This document shows, one piece after another, positions 1 through 11,381 of a stretch of 64,000 bases of DNA. A program made the translations under genes and the position numbers. Every line of letters starts with the position of its first letter. Positions within the stretch are counted from its first letter, which is position 1. Source of the DNA: Plasmodium malariae (taxonomy: Eukaryota; Apicomplexa; Aconoidasida; Haemosporida; Plasmodiidae). The stretch is from the NCBI RefSeq assembly GCF_900090045.1, contig NC_041783.1, positions 310,001 to 374,000 of the forward strand, given 5' to 3'. Under the pieces are notes generated by a model. That model saw only the letters and a list, made by a program, of their open reading frames with translations. It did no database searches and was not told the origin of the DNA.

Positions 1-1231
1 TATGTAATTATGCGATACATTATACTGCCCTTTTGACAAGTTTAATAGTTCAATAGATATAACGTTTATTTTATTTTTTTATTTTTTTATTTTTGTATTT
101 TTTTATTTTTTTTTTTTTAAAAAAAACATCGTTTCTCTAGTCGAAGGGATTTTTTTTTTTTATTTGCATGTTAACATCTCTTTTGTTTTAACATGTTGAA
201 AGAACATAGTGCAGTGTTGCATATAATTTGAATTAAGATTAACCAACAAAAAAAAAATATATATATATATGCTTGCTTGACCAGGCATATTTTTAGGGGT
301 AAATAAGTTTGCTATATAAGAATTCTCGTGAAAAAGGAATTTTTATACATATACATAAATGTATACATAAATGTATACATAAATGTATACATAAATGTAT
401 GCACAAATATATACATAAGTGTACTCATAAATGTATGCCCGAACATATACATAAGTATACTCATAAATGTATGCACAAATATATACATAAGTATACTTAT
501 AAATGTATGCCCGAACATATACATAAGTATACTCATAAATGTATGCACAAATATATACATAAGTATACTTATAAATGTATGCCCGAACATATACATAAGT
601 ATACTTATAAATGTATGCCCGAACATATACATAAATATACTCATAAATGTATGCACAAATATATGCATGTATATATATATATATGCATATGTGTTGCCCT
701 AAATGAGAAAAGGCAAAAATTGCAAAGGGAATGCCATACCGATTAATCCGTCAGCATAAATCTCAGGGATGTATATTTATACATTAACACTTTAAAGTAT
801 GTACATATATATCATATATGTATATATGTTAAAGCACAAACTAATATTCCCATACGTGCTTAATAATATTAAATGCTTAAATGACAGAATAATATACTTT
901 ATTTGCTATACAGGATTGCTAAATTTAAATGAAAAAAATAAAATCATGCTCAGCACTTACTTTATTTTTCCATTTACAACTACTGTCTATAATACTGTTT
1001 ACTAATGGGTTTTATATAGGTAGACGTTCAAAAAGAAAAAATAAAAAAGAGATATTGCACATTTCGTGATAAACATTTCACACGGCATACATCAAATGCG
1101 TATAACAGGTTCATATACCCACTTACCTCTTTTTGACCATTTTAAAAATACATCGTGTAAATTCGCGTTCGTATTGTTCCCCGTATTGTTCCCCGTATTG
1201 TCTTGGTCATCATGTTATATTGCTGGCTAAC
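1..1231. other. AT-rich intergenic flank, no gene seen
   Basis: This is non-coding sequence upstream of the S15 gene. It holds poly-T and poly-A runs near 60-120, a 36-bp minisatellite at about 350-670 (listed separately), and AT-rich DNA containing only short chance frames. The open frame that enters the S15 coding region runs back to about 1133 but has no ATG before 1232. Part of 1100-1231 may be 5' UTR or an unrecognised upstream exon. Confidence 0.6.
350..670. repeat. 36-bp minisatellite, about 8 copies
   Basis: The unit is 36 bp, with the core ATACATAAGTATACTCATAA followed by ATGTATGC. Two versions differ after ATGTATGC: one continues ACAAATAT, the other CCGAACAT. They alternate for most of the array. 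Because 36 is divisible by three and the unit has few stops, several frames on both strands stay open across it. Those frames encode only periodic His/Lys/Ile/Tyr peptides and are not genes. Confidence 0.9.
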
Positions 1232-2418
1232 ATGTTCATGCAATTTCATATGTTAATAGTACAAATGCGCATTCATGATCCACTATTACTTTTATATTCC
1301 TTTTTAGATGATAAAATTAATTACTGTTCTAAGCATAAAGCACCAAGTATATTTCCCAACAAAAAAATCCTGAACAGGAGCATAATTCTAAAAGCTAATA
1401 ATGACCATGAAAAGTTTACAAACAAATTGCCAAATACTAATAACGAACATATAGATGATAATATGCAAGAGAATTTTGTAGGAACAGGAACAAAAGGAAG
1501 AACTGAAAAAATGAGATCTGAAATAGATGAAATTTTAAAAAAGGGCGAAAACATCACTATGGAGCGTTCGTTTTCCTTTAGCAAAAGCAACATAACGATT
1601 AAACCGGTGTGTGGAAGTGTTATACAATGGGAGTGTTTTCGTGTAGTATAGTGTTATAGCATGAATTCTAATTGAAAAAAATGCGCAAAATAAACATAAG
1701 AAAATTATTTTAATTGCCAAAATTGATAATGTACACAAACCCTTTCCCTTTCGCTCTGTTTCATAGCGCCTCTCCCCGCTTTCCTTTTTTACAGGATCTC
1801 TTAAAGGATCTGATCACTCAAAAGTACAGAAAAATATTCCAAAGACACGAAAAGGATTGTGGAAGCAGTGAAATACAAATAATAATTTTAACTTTTAAAA
1901 TTTATTTCTTAACAGAACATATGAAGAAGAATAAAAAAGTAGACATCAAAAAGCATTTTTTTTAATTCTTCTTTTTATTACGGTGGAGGCGTAGTTTTGT
2001 TAATTCATCGTATTACTTTTGCATATCTGAATGTCTGTATTATATTTTTACTTATTTATTTTACTTTTTTCTTATACATTTCTCTTTCCAATGTCGTATT
2101 TCTTTTCTTTTCTTTTTTAATATCTCACCCCACCCCTAGGATTTTGCATGCTTGAGGGGCTTATTCAAATGTGTTAGTAAGCGAAGAAGACTACTTGTTT
2201 ACTTAGGGCAAAAGGATCGCGAAATGTTTAACAAGATTACAGACTTTTTTAATATTAAGAAACCATTAATACCCAGAACGGCCGAGTATTATTCGAAGGA
2301 CTTAAAATATATTCATTTCAACAATACTAAAAGATTTAAAAATAATGCTGAAAAGAAGAAAAAAGATAAACTCAAAAAAAAAAATGTGCAAACTGATAAA
2401 ATTCTCTTCAGCATGTAG
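1232..2418 (+). CDS. Organellar ribosomal protein S15 (uS15), three exons
   Basis: The product is a small-subunit ribosomal protein that binds 16S-type rRNA, expected in the apicoplast or mitochondrion. Exons are 1232-1606, 1795-1938 and 2140-2418, giving about 265 residues. Introns start GT and end AG, and both junctions are phase 0. The bacterial S15 core spans exons 2 and 3: a run like [20 protein letters not shown], then after the junction [20 protein letters not shown]. That is the family order of EVQI, LTEHL, RGL and RRRLLxYL. About 150 residues precede the core, far more than bacterial S15 (about 89 residues in all). They begin with a Met/Leu/Ile-rich segment that could be a signal or targeting sequence. 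The start is the first in-frame ATG; the frame is open upstream without an ATG, so an extra 5' exon is possible. The C-terminus is Lys-rich. Confidence 0.85.
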
Positions 2419-3585
2419 TATTCCAAATCAAATTAAAGTAAACGGAGTAAGTATTTCTTCATCCATTTAGTGGCGTGCTTATAATTTTGTAATAACGTAG
2501 GTTGCTAAGAACAAAGTTGGAAATAGGAGCACATCGATGATGCGTAACTGTTAATACGTAATACTAAATGCGTAATAGTTGATGGTGAATACGTAGTAGT
2601 TAATATATATTTTTTTTTTTTATAGCCTTTTTTTATGGCTTTATTTATTTTTTTTTTTAAATAATTCCCATATTATAGTGACCAATTTTCAGGATTCATT
2701 TTAAAATATTTCTTCTCTCCTTAAATGTTTATAAAAAATTTGATTTACATTATTTCTATCTCTTTAATTCCTCTTTATTTTGCCTTTTTTTTTTTTTTTT
2801 TTTTTTTAAATTTTAGATCTACGTTTTGCGCAATTTATGCATTACACTGTACTAGCATTAAATATGTTTGACGCGGTTTATTTTTTTTTTTAACTTATTG
2901 AGTTTGTATTCATATTTTTGTTCTTTATATATATGTCGGTTACACGTTTATATGGTACATTTATAAATTATACTTTTATATATTATACTTTTATATATTA
3001 TACTTTTATATATTATACTTTTATATATTATACTTTTGTATATTATACTTTTGTATATTATACTTTTGTATATTATACTTTTGTATATTATACTTTTATA
3101 TATTATACTTTTATATATTACTTTTTTTTGTATTGACCGAATTGAGATAATGTTTGAAAAAAATATGACTATTTATGAACAAGTCAGGTAAATTTAATTG
3201 TATGCAAAATAAGCTTCTTTGCTTTGCATTCCTTTACCGTGCAATGTTTGCTTTCCGTTTCTTTCTTTTTTTCTGCTAAAATTTAATAAAGTGCGTCCCG
3301 GACGCATATATGTACGTATTGGATGTATGAATGTATGGACATGGGCTCTACATTTTAGGCCCCAGGCGAGTTTACCCCTTTGGGCATTCTGAATATGGGG
3401 CCCCTGACTTTTCAGTTTTTCTAATTTGAGAATCAGAAATGTTCTTTGCATTATACGCTTGAGGAGTATTTTTCTTTTTTCCTTTTCATTCTTCCTTTTT
3501 TTTTTTTTTTTTTTCTTTTTCTTTTCCCTTTTTCTTTTTTTTTTTTTTTTTTTTTTTTGTACGTTTGTGAGTGCGTTTTTAGAAG
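2419..3585. other. Intergenic region with a 15-bp repeat and pyrimidine tracts
   Basis: This lies between two plus-strand genes. It contains poly-T runs at about 2610-2650 and 2785-2810, the 15-bp repeat at 2960-3120, and long C/T-rich tracts at about 3465-3560 just before the next start codon. I see no convincing coding frame. The promoter and 5' UTR of the next gene probably lie here. Confidence 0.6.
2960..3120. repeat. 15-bp tandem repeat, about 10-11 copies
   Basis: The unit is TATACTTTTATATAT. Middle copies (about 3035-3090) carry TTTTG in place of TTTTA, so variants are clustered rather than scattered, as expected from local duplication. The chance frame across it encodes only a Thr/Phe/Tyr peptide. 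Confidence 0.9.
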
Positions 3586-6238
3586 ATGGGATACCTGACT
3601 ACACCAAATGTAAAAGGAGCATTTTCAAATTCTTTTATTTTTTTATTCTATCTACTCGTATTACAATATGGAATAGCAATGTGCAATAAGAGAAGTAGGT
3701 GTACAAAAACTCAACAGAGGTCTAACACGTTTAACCATATATATAGTGTAATAAGCAAAGACATAAAATTAAAAAATAAAGACGAGTACACAAAAAGGGT
3801 GAGTGATGGAGTAAAAGTATATGAACAAGTTAAGAATAAATCGAAGGTGTACTTTTTACCCCTTATTTTGAAAAAAAACGCAAAGGGAGAAACTGTTTTA
3901 TATCCAAATGAACAACAAGATGGTGAAACAGAAAAAAAAAGGAAACTTGAGCGAGTCTCATCGGGTGATAAAACAGATCATCATATTGGAGGAAGCAGGG
4001 GAAGCAAAGTTAGCAAAGGAGACAAACGAAACGAACGAAACAAAGAAACTCCCTTTGAATATTTTGAAAATAACTTACATTATGTTAAAAATAGTATAGA
4101 AAAGCTTGCCTATCATATTGAGCAATCAGACTTCACTGTCGTCCCGATTAATTATAACGATATTTTGAACAACCATCTACTCGACATCAACTCGTTTGGT
4201 AGTTTTGTAAATGTTTTGGACTTCATATTCTACATAGGTAAGGAAAGAAGTCGTAACTACAGTGTAGTATTTTTAATATACAACTATCGCAATAATGAGG
4301 AAAGAAGTACCAGTGGTGATGGAAACAATGATGAAAGCACTGATGAGCCCAGAAATTCGTCAAAAGAGAAGACAGAAATAGTTAATGTAATGAAAGACTT
4401 TATGAAAAGGCACTGGAAGTACAAATATGAGTTGTATATGAAAGAGAATTACTTATTCCTTTTCGAAAAAAAAAATGATCTGGACATACAAAAAATTAAT
4501 GAAGAGGTCATCTTAAACAGAAAGAGATATTATACTATAAAAAAAAAAAAAAAAACGAGAAAGAGAAAGAGGAAGAGAAAGAGGAAGTAAATGAGATCGA
4601 GAACGAGAATAATCAGGAAAATGAAAAACAATGTAGACACCTCAATAAGGAGCAAAATATGAGCATTTTTTGTTTTTTTAAAAATTACAAACCGAGTACA
4701 CTAAAAAATTTGTCATATGATGATTATTTTTTATATAATTTTTTTTCAAATTTAAAAATTGAAGTGTTACAAGAGTATTTAAAGCTTAGTAGTAATATTC
4801 AAATAAACAATATTATCACAGATATGAACAAGATGAATGTTAACGAAACAACAGACGAAATTGAAAAATTACTAAAACGATTTATGAACATCCAGCTAAA
4901 TAAAAAAGTCATAACAAACTCTAAAAGAATAGAAGAAATAAAAAAAAAACATCAATCATATTTACTTCATATTATTTTATCAGACATACTTGAAAAATAT
5001 GAACATAACATGGACATCTTAAAAAGTTATCTTTACCAAGTATATAAGGAAAATATAAAAAAAATTAAAATAACTCCAAATTTAATTAATGATTTTAAAA
5101 AAGAAATAAATTATGTCGATAATTTATTTGAAGATTATAATGACAAAATGTCGTTTCGCAGTTATTTTAAAATGAAAAATCAGATTTTTGAAAAAAGAGC
5201 ATATTACATTTATTTCTATAATAAAACGAATTTTCTTCAAATATTAAACGAAACGGCTAGTCAAATTATTAACTACTATATAACCAAAGGATTATATGTT
5301 CGCAATTATGATTTCAGTTCAGTTCTGTTTGCAAAGAGATATTCCTTCTTCAACTACTTTGTTGAATATATATCATCCATCTTCAAAAATAAAATAAATT
5401 TCACTTTTAATTACCTTTCTCCAAATGCATTCGGCTTTTCTTCATACAAGTAAGTTCACCCCAGGGCTAACGGGGAATAAGGCACCACGTACACGCGTTC
5501 ATACGTACGACTGTACATACATGAAATGCGTATTGCATGTATACACTCATATTTGCATACGCGTGAGAAGCCAGACACACACTATTACCCCTTCTCACAG
5601 GGGGAAAGAAAAACAAATATTAAAAATATGCACGTTCATCATGTACATTTTTATGTTCTTGTACATTTACATGCAAATTCTTATTTTTATGCCCATGTTG
5701 AGTCTTTCAAAAAAGGTGCAAACAAACTGAAACTCTTTTTTCATTTTTAGGGACGATATATCCCTATCACCAAAAAAGGATGTTATGATCACCAGCAGTG
5801 AAATGGATCAAGTCGAAAAAATGTAAGTCGTAAAAAGGAGTAGTATAGCCATGTAGCAAACAAAATGGCCGCATATGCACGGAAAAATATAAATAAAAAT
5901 ACGTACATATAATATATATATTTGTATGTATGTATATATGTATATATGCATGTATATATGTATATATGTATATATGCATGTACATATGTATATATGTATA
6001 TATGCATGTACATATGTATATATGTATATATGCATGTATATATGTATGTATATATGGACGTACGTACATGTGCATGTATAGCAGCAGCTGTAATACATGG
6101 GAAGGCACAAAAAAATGTGAAATTAATTATTTTATTTTTTTCTTTTTTCCTGCTTCTACTTGGATTCCCCTCTTTAGAAGTATACCCAGTAGCTCCTACT
6201 CAAAAATTCTACTATCAATGGAAACGCACAAGAATTAA
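3586..6238 (+). CDS. Signal-peptide protein of unknown function, three exons, poly-A frameshift
   Basis: I do not recognise the family. Exon 1 is 3586-5449, exon 2 5751-5822 and exon 3 6178-6238, with GTAAGT donors and TTTAG acceptors and codons split in phase. The protein would have about 665 residues. Residues about 13-33 are hydrophobic (FIFLFYLLVLQYGIAM) and are followed by a Lys/Arg-rich stretch, as in a bipartite apicoplast leader. The rest is charged and probably helical, with a disordered Ser/Asp/Glu segment near 4290-4380. Exon 1 is interrupted at a run of 17 A (4539-4555). Before it the protein reads in one frame, which ends in a Lys/Arg tail and a stop at 4590. After it the coding frame is shifted, and that shifted frame is open from the A run through 5449. 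One missing A, or two extra, restores a single frame. The first GT-AG intron (5450-5750) and the second (5823-6177, repeat-rich) are clear. Confidence 0.75.
5905..6058. repeat. ATATATGTATATATGCATGT-type repeat inside an intron
   Basis: An imperfect purine/pyrimidine alternating repeat built from TATATATG and TATGCATG blocks fills much of the last intron of the 3586-6238 gene. It stays open in several frames on both strands, which explains the Met/Tyr/Ile/Cys-rich chance frames here. Confidence 0.85.
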
Positions 6239-6339
6239 CACAAAATTATATTGTTCAAATCCCCTCTCCTCGTTTTTCTTCGATCTTCAATTATTCAATT
6301 TTTTTTTTTTTTATTTTATCATTTTTCATTCGTTTACGA

Positions 6340-7077
6340 CTAATTAAAAAAATGAAATACTGTGGCATATACGAACGGATCCGTTGGATTTAATTCTTCT
6401 CCTTTTTTATATTCCTCTACAATTACAAGATTCGCATAGTGTATTATTTCTTGACTTTTATAAATTTTCACCCAGTTGCCATTCTCTAGTACCTGTGTTC
6501 TCGTCCGTTTAACTCCCTAAAAATGTATAAATATATATACATATATATAATGTAATAAAATAAAATGGTACGAACAATGCAAATAGTGCCCATGGTACAA
6601 AAACGAAATAGTGAAAATGGAGTATAATGAAGCAATAAAGTGTTCGGATTAACAGAGCTACGTTTTACTGCGTTATGACGTTATATATATCTGTAACCAC
6701 TTTGCTCTTTTGTTTTCCCTTTTGGTATTTTCTCTATTTTAAAAAGTTCAGCTTTTCAGAAGTGAGTATGCGAGCACCCTTCATTTGCCATTCTTTTGTT
6801 CATACCTCAACTTATATTTAAGCCTTGAGATCTTTTTACTTTTTTCTGTTATTATTTTGTTTATCATGTTGCAGTTTATGAAGGGCAGGTGCACTATGTA
6901 CTCCCACGTTTCCCTGATACAAAAGGAGGAAAATTAAAAAATGAAAAAATAAAAAATAAAAAATAAAAAATGAAAAATGAAAAAATGAAAAATGAAAAAT
7001 TGAAAAGTTAAAAAATGAAAAAATGAAAAAATAAAAGTTGTACATATTTCCATTTGCGCTGTATACATAATACATAT

Positions 7078-7118
<41 letters not shown>

Positions 7119-9283
7119 TAAAAATGCGCACTCCTTTTTTTTTTGATAACTACTTTTTTCCATTTGGATCTATTTTAACGCTGTCTGGAAAGAACGATTT
7201 CACTTCATCCTCAACATAAATATTTCTGCACATGGGAAAGGACGAAAAGATAACAAAATGACAAAATTGAAGAAGCATACACAAGAAAATAAAAAAAAAA
7301 AAAAAAAAAACCTCTCAAACTCTATGCTACGAAATAATTAAGTGGATAATTCAAAACGATATTACTTGTACACATCGGGTAGCAGATTTTTATCCTTCTG
7401 TGGAAGGACGCTGATTAAATGTGTGTAGGCTGAGTACGGCTTCCCCTGAGATGAAAAGAAAATAAGAAAAATGAAAAATGAAAAACTGCAAAATAGCAAA
7501 ATAGCGAAACTACAAAATAGCAAAACAGCAAAATAGCAAAACTGCAAAATAGCGAAACTGCAAAATAGCGAAACTACAATATAGCGAAACTACAAAATAG
7601 CAAAACAGCAAAATAGCGAAACTGCAAAACTGCAAAACTGCAAAAATGAACACACTCGCTTGGGGTTGTTCAATATGGACATTTTTTACCTTTTCAAAGA
7701 AGAAATCCGATTTTTCAAAACTTAGTAAGTCACTACATAGTGGTGCATAGTGATATGGGTATTCCCTTCAAAACAAAAAAAAAAAAAAAAAAAAATTTAC
7801 ACCAATTAAGAATTAGTCTTAAAATGAAAGTACACACATAGGTGAATCCATACATGTGCATATGCCCACACTGCATATATTGCACGTACTGCACATACTG
7901 CATGTATGTATGTGCTCGTTTCAATGCATAGGCAAGCGGCCATTAGTTAGGCTTCACTCCCCCCCCCTCGTAAGCATACCAATACCAGCTGGCACACCCG
8001 AAGTGATAGTAATGCAAGTTCCAGAATAATCCCTCAATATATTTCTTAACAATATCTTGTATATGTTTCGAATCATCCAAACCAAATTTATGAAAATAAT
8101 AATAATTTTTGTATTTGTGCTCGTCTGTAAATTCTGCAATATTTTCATTTATTCCTCTTTTTTTAAAATATTCAAATTCTTGAGCACTTAAAATTTTTAA
8201 AATAATTTTTAGCCTCTCTATATGTACTTTATCTTTATATGTAATATAATTTGAATATTTATAAATATAATAAATATATGAGTTCAAAATTTCATTCATT
8301 GATCCTTCATTTATATCAATATTTGGTATGTGTGGTAGGAAATCATTCCCTACTAGAAACGATAAAAAAACAATATCATCTACTACTCTATTTATACTAA
8401 ACACAATGTTCTTTTCTTTTTTTAATTTATTTATATATGTAGCAATTTGTGTTCTTATAGATGTCCTTAATTTATATATATCTAGTATTTCAAAATCATA
8501 GCTGTTCAAACATTCATGGTTCGTATAATACTCTGTTGTGTATTTGTAAATTTTGCAAAATGTGCTATTGTGCTCGTTCGGTGAAGCTGCTCCCTGTGCA
8601 TGCTCCTTCATTGAAGCAGTTTCCTTTGCACATTTTTTTGTTGATGCGTCTTCTTGTCCACGCACCTTTGCCGATGCTTCCTCCTGTGAACAGTCGTCCA
8701 GCAATGCATCCCCCCGTTCAGTCTCTAATCCGGTGGTTCGTATCTCTTCCTTTTTATCCACTTTAATGGAAGAAATACTAAAATCCATTTGCCCTTTCTC
8801 AATACTTTCTAGCAAGTTTCCACTCGAGTCGTTCGTCATTTTAAATTTATCTCTTAAAATGAATATGTTATTCAGGTGAGTAACTAGGGATAACATAATT
8901 AGGTCGGCATCCAACCCGTAGATGCAATGGTTGTAATTTTTGAAGTTTCCATCCTTTCTACAATTCTGCGGGGGGGATATAAAGAAAAAGGATATACATG
9001 GGATATAAAAGGATATACATGAACATAAATGGATATACATGAACATAAATGGATATAATGAACATAAATGGATATACATGAACATAAATGGATATACATG
9101 AACATAAATGGATATACATGAACATAAATGGATATACATGAACATAAATGGATATACATGAACATAAATGGATATACATGAACATAAATAGACATACGTG
9201 AAGAAGAATTCATGTTTTGCGGGCAGCACATATGGGAGAAGCATTCATATGGGTACGTTCAGCCGTATGTAGGTCACGTATGT

Positions 9284-9321
<38 letters not shown>

Positions 9322-10191
9322 GCACGTGTATGCACGAACTACATCCCTATTAGTGTTACTACTCACAGACAAACGCACGTACATGTAGGGAATGATGTAA
9401 TTATGCAAGAAAAATAAACAGTGGAAAAACAAGCTAATAAAACGCGACAAATAAACACTCTGACAAATGGACATGACAAAAGCAGAGTGGCGTACCTCCC
9501 GGATGAACTTCAAAATTTTGTGCTCGCCCTCCCCTGGAACGTCCGAACCAGAAAATATAACGTCAAAAGTAAAAACGCTTTTTTTCTTTAAAATTTTAAA
9601 CCATTTATTTAATGATAAATTAATTTTATACATAAAATCTGTGCCCGTAGTTATACAGTTAGGATTAAAAAGATTATTGTTAGTCGAGGCAGTATTATTA
9701 CTATTAATTTTAAATAAACTTAAAAATCGTCGTTTCCTCTGTTGATTCATTTTTGCCTTGGGTGATACACCATCAACACCAACGTATATTAATTTTTTTG
9801 GCTTGATTAAATAAAATAAATTTTTTAAATATTGCAAAATATTGGAAAATAATTTATGTTCATTATATAATGGTAACGTATCCTTATTTGCATGGGTACA
9901 ATGATGAATAACACCATTCATGTCTATGTAAAATACATCAACCCTTTTTTGTATTTCATTATTTATTAGTTCCTCTCTTACTGTTGGATAATATGATGTT
10001 AACCACTTGTACATTCTTGGTATACCATACACTTTATGCGTTTTATGTCTATTTATCATATTGCTCTTGCTTTTTTTTCTATAACACTTGTACGATTTAA
10101 CATAGTAATGGTTTTTCAACGCATTGCCATATGCTTCTACTATCATATTCATAAAATACGATAGACACATTAAAAGGATCATTGACTGCAT
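6340..10191 (-). CDS. XRN-family 5'-3' exoribonuclease with signal peptide, seven exons
   Basis: The family degrades 5'-monophosphorylated RNA processively. Minus-strand exons are 10191-9496, 8965-7980, 7765-7690, 7445-7366, 7225-7154, 6913-6806 and 6516-6340. The XRN core is complete in order: GIPRMYKWLTSYYP, YIDMNGVIHHC, VDGVSPKAKMNQQRKRRF, ITTGTDFM, PGEGEHKI, YGLDADLIML, VGNDFLPHIPN, ASWYWEYPYHYAP, GKPYSAYTHLISVLP and KETWEYIVHLPF. The Asp/Glu residues expected to hold the metal ions in these motifs are present. About 45 residues precede the XRN start, beginning with a hydrophobic segment (MILLMCLSYFMNMIVEAYG) and then a Lys/Arg-rich stretch, which suggests apicoplast or other secretory targeting rather than cytosol or nucleus. 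A degenerate insert rich in Glu/Ala/Lys follows the YGLDADLI region. The last junction is awkward: strict phase (donor after 6806, acceptor before 6516) gives a stop at 6486-6488, while another frame of the last exon is open for 58 codons to 6340. Confidence 0.87.
7460..7650. repeat. CAAAATAGC-type short repeat in an XRN intron
   Basis: Imperfect repeats of about 8-16 bp, built from AAAATAGC, GAAACTAC and AAAACTGC, fill the third intron of the XRN gene (7446-7689). They have no coding role. Confidence 0.8.
8985..9192. repeat. 20-bp tandem repeat in XRN intron 1
   Basis: About nine to ten copies of GGATATACATGAACATAAAT lie inside the first intron (8966-9495). One copy near 9050 is shortened by a few bases. 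The array is nearly uniform, so it is probably young. It makes chance open frames on the minus strand that join the second XRN exon but are removed by splicing. Confidence 0.9.
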
Positions 10192-11138
10192 ACCCGTGTT
10201 ATATACTTCTAAAATTTGTTATTACCACTTTTCCCTTTTCAACCTTTGCATTTTCAAAAAATTAAAATTATTTGTTCTCCTCCGTCAGTTCAGCGCTGCT
10301 TTGTCGGCTTCATCGCTTCATAGCTTCATAACTTCATCACTTCATATCGTGTTCTGTACCTACGTCCAAAAGCATATGATCACATGCAATATATACATAT
10401 GTACATATATACATACACCTGCAGCGTTAAACAAAATGAAATCAAACTCACATATAAAACATGAACTTGAACGACAAGTCTACTAATTACAGGATAAACC
10501 GAACTAATATGTATAACAAATTTTGATATAATAATTTTTCCGTTATACGCTCACACGTTTTTCTTATTTCAGTTTATTTTATTTTATTTTATTTTTTTTT
10601 TTTTTTTTTTTTTTTTTGGATGTCCTTGTTCATCTGGCTCTTATCTTGTCAGTGGAGCATAGCACTTTAAATTATAAAGGAATAATGAACAAAAAAAAAA
10701 AAAAAAAAAAAAATTAACTACATAAAATTTACTAAAAATTAACTGCATAAAATTGACTAAAAATTAACTGCATAAAATTGACTAAAAATTAACTGCATAA
10801 AATTGACTAAAAATTAACTGCACAAAATTAAATACGCAAAATCAACTACACAAAGTTGTATCTAAATAAGTATGCACAAGCAAATGCATGCTTATCCGTA
10901 ACCGCATCTCAATTGATGAGTCACAGGCGCAGTCCCTATCATGGTGGATTTACTGATAATGAAAACGCGGACGTATGTACATATGCACTCAGGCGTTTAA
11001 TAAAATAAAAAAAAAAAATTAAAAACGAGCGTTTTGAATAAGGCGAGGTCGTATAGAACATTTTGGGTATGCATCTTTATTCATAGTTTATAATTTATTT
11101 GTTATCTGTTATTTATTATTTATTTGTAATTATATATA

Positions 11139-11175
<37 letters not shown>

Positions 11176-11381
11176 GTTATTATTTTATTTTTATTTTATT
11201 TATTTTTTTTTTCGCACTAGTTTACTCTTCCTCTTTCCGTTCATTCTTGTCGGCATTGCACTGAATGATTAGAACAAAAGGCATGAGAAAAAAAAAAGAA
11301 AAAAAAAGACTTATTCGCATAGTCATATTCTGTTAGCATATCGAAAAAAAGAAATATTGAAGTGGATACTAATTTTCTGAG
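10192..11381. promoter_or_regulatory. Divergent intergenic region, likely shared promoter
   Basis: About 1.2 kb separates the minus-strand XRN start from the plus-strand CxxC gene start, so both promoters should lie here. It contains poly-T at about 10590-10618, poly-A at about 10690-10715, a 25-bp repeat (10715-10840), and a TTA run at about 11140-11175. I recognise no specific regulatory motif. Confidence 0.5.
10715..10840. repeat. 25-bp tandem repeat, about 4-5 copies
   Basis: The unit is GCATAAAATTGACTAAAAAT followed by TAACT. The outer copies are diverged. It lies in the divergent promoter region. Confidence 0.85.

Noticed and set aside
350..670. CRISPR-like array
   Set aside because: Units abut directly with no unique spacers, and the DNA is eukaryotic.
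309..746. Overlapping open frames on both strands (His/Lys/Ile and Phe/Met-rich)
   Set aside because: They are a by-product of a 36-bp minisatellite whose unit length is a multiple of three.
1133..1231. Extended N-terminus of S15 starting at 1133
   Set aside because: The codon at 1133 is TTG; the first in-frame ATG is at 1232.
5767..6110. Tyr/Ile/His-rich minus-strand frames
   Set aside because: They lie over the repeat-filled intron of the signal-peptide gene and encode only periodic peptides.
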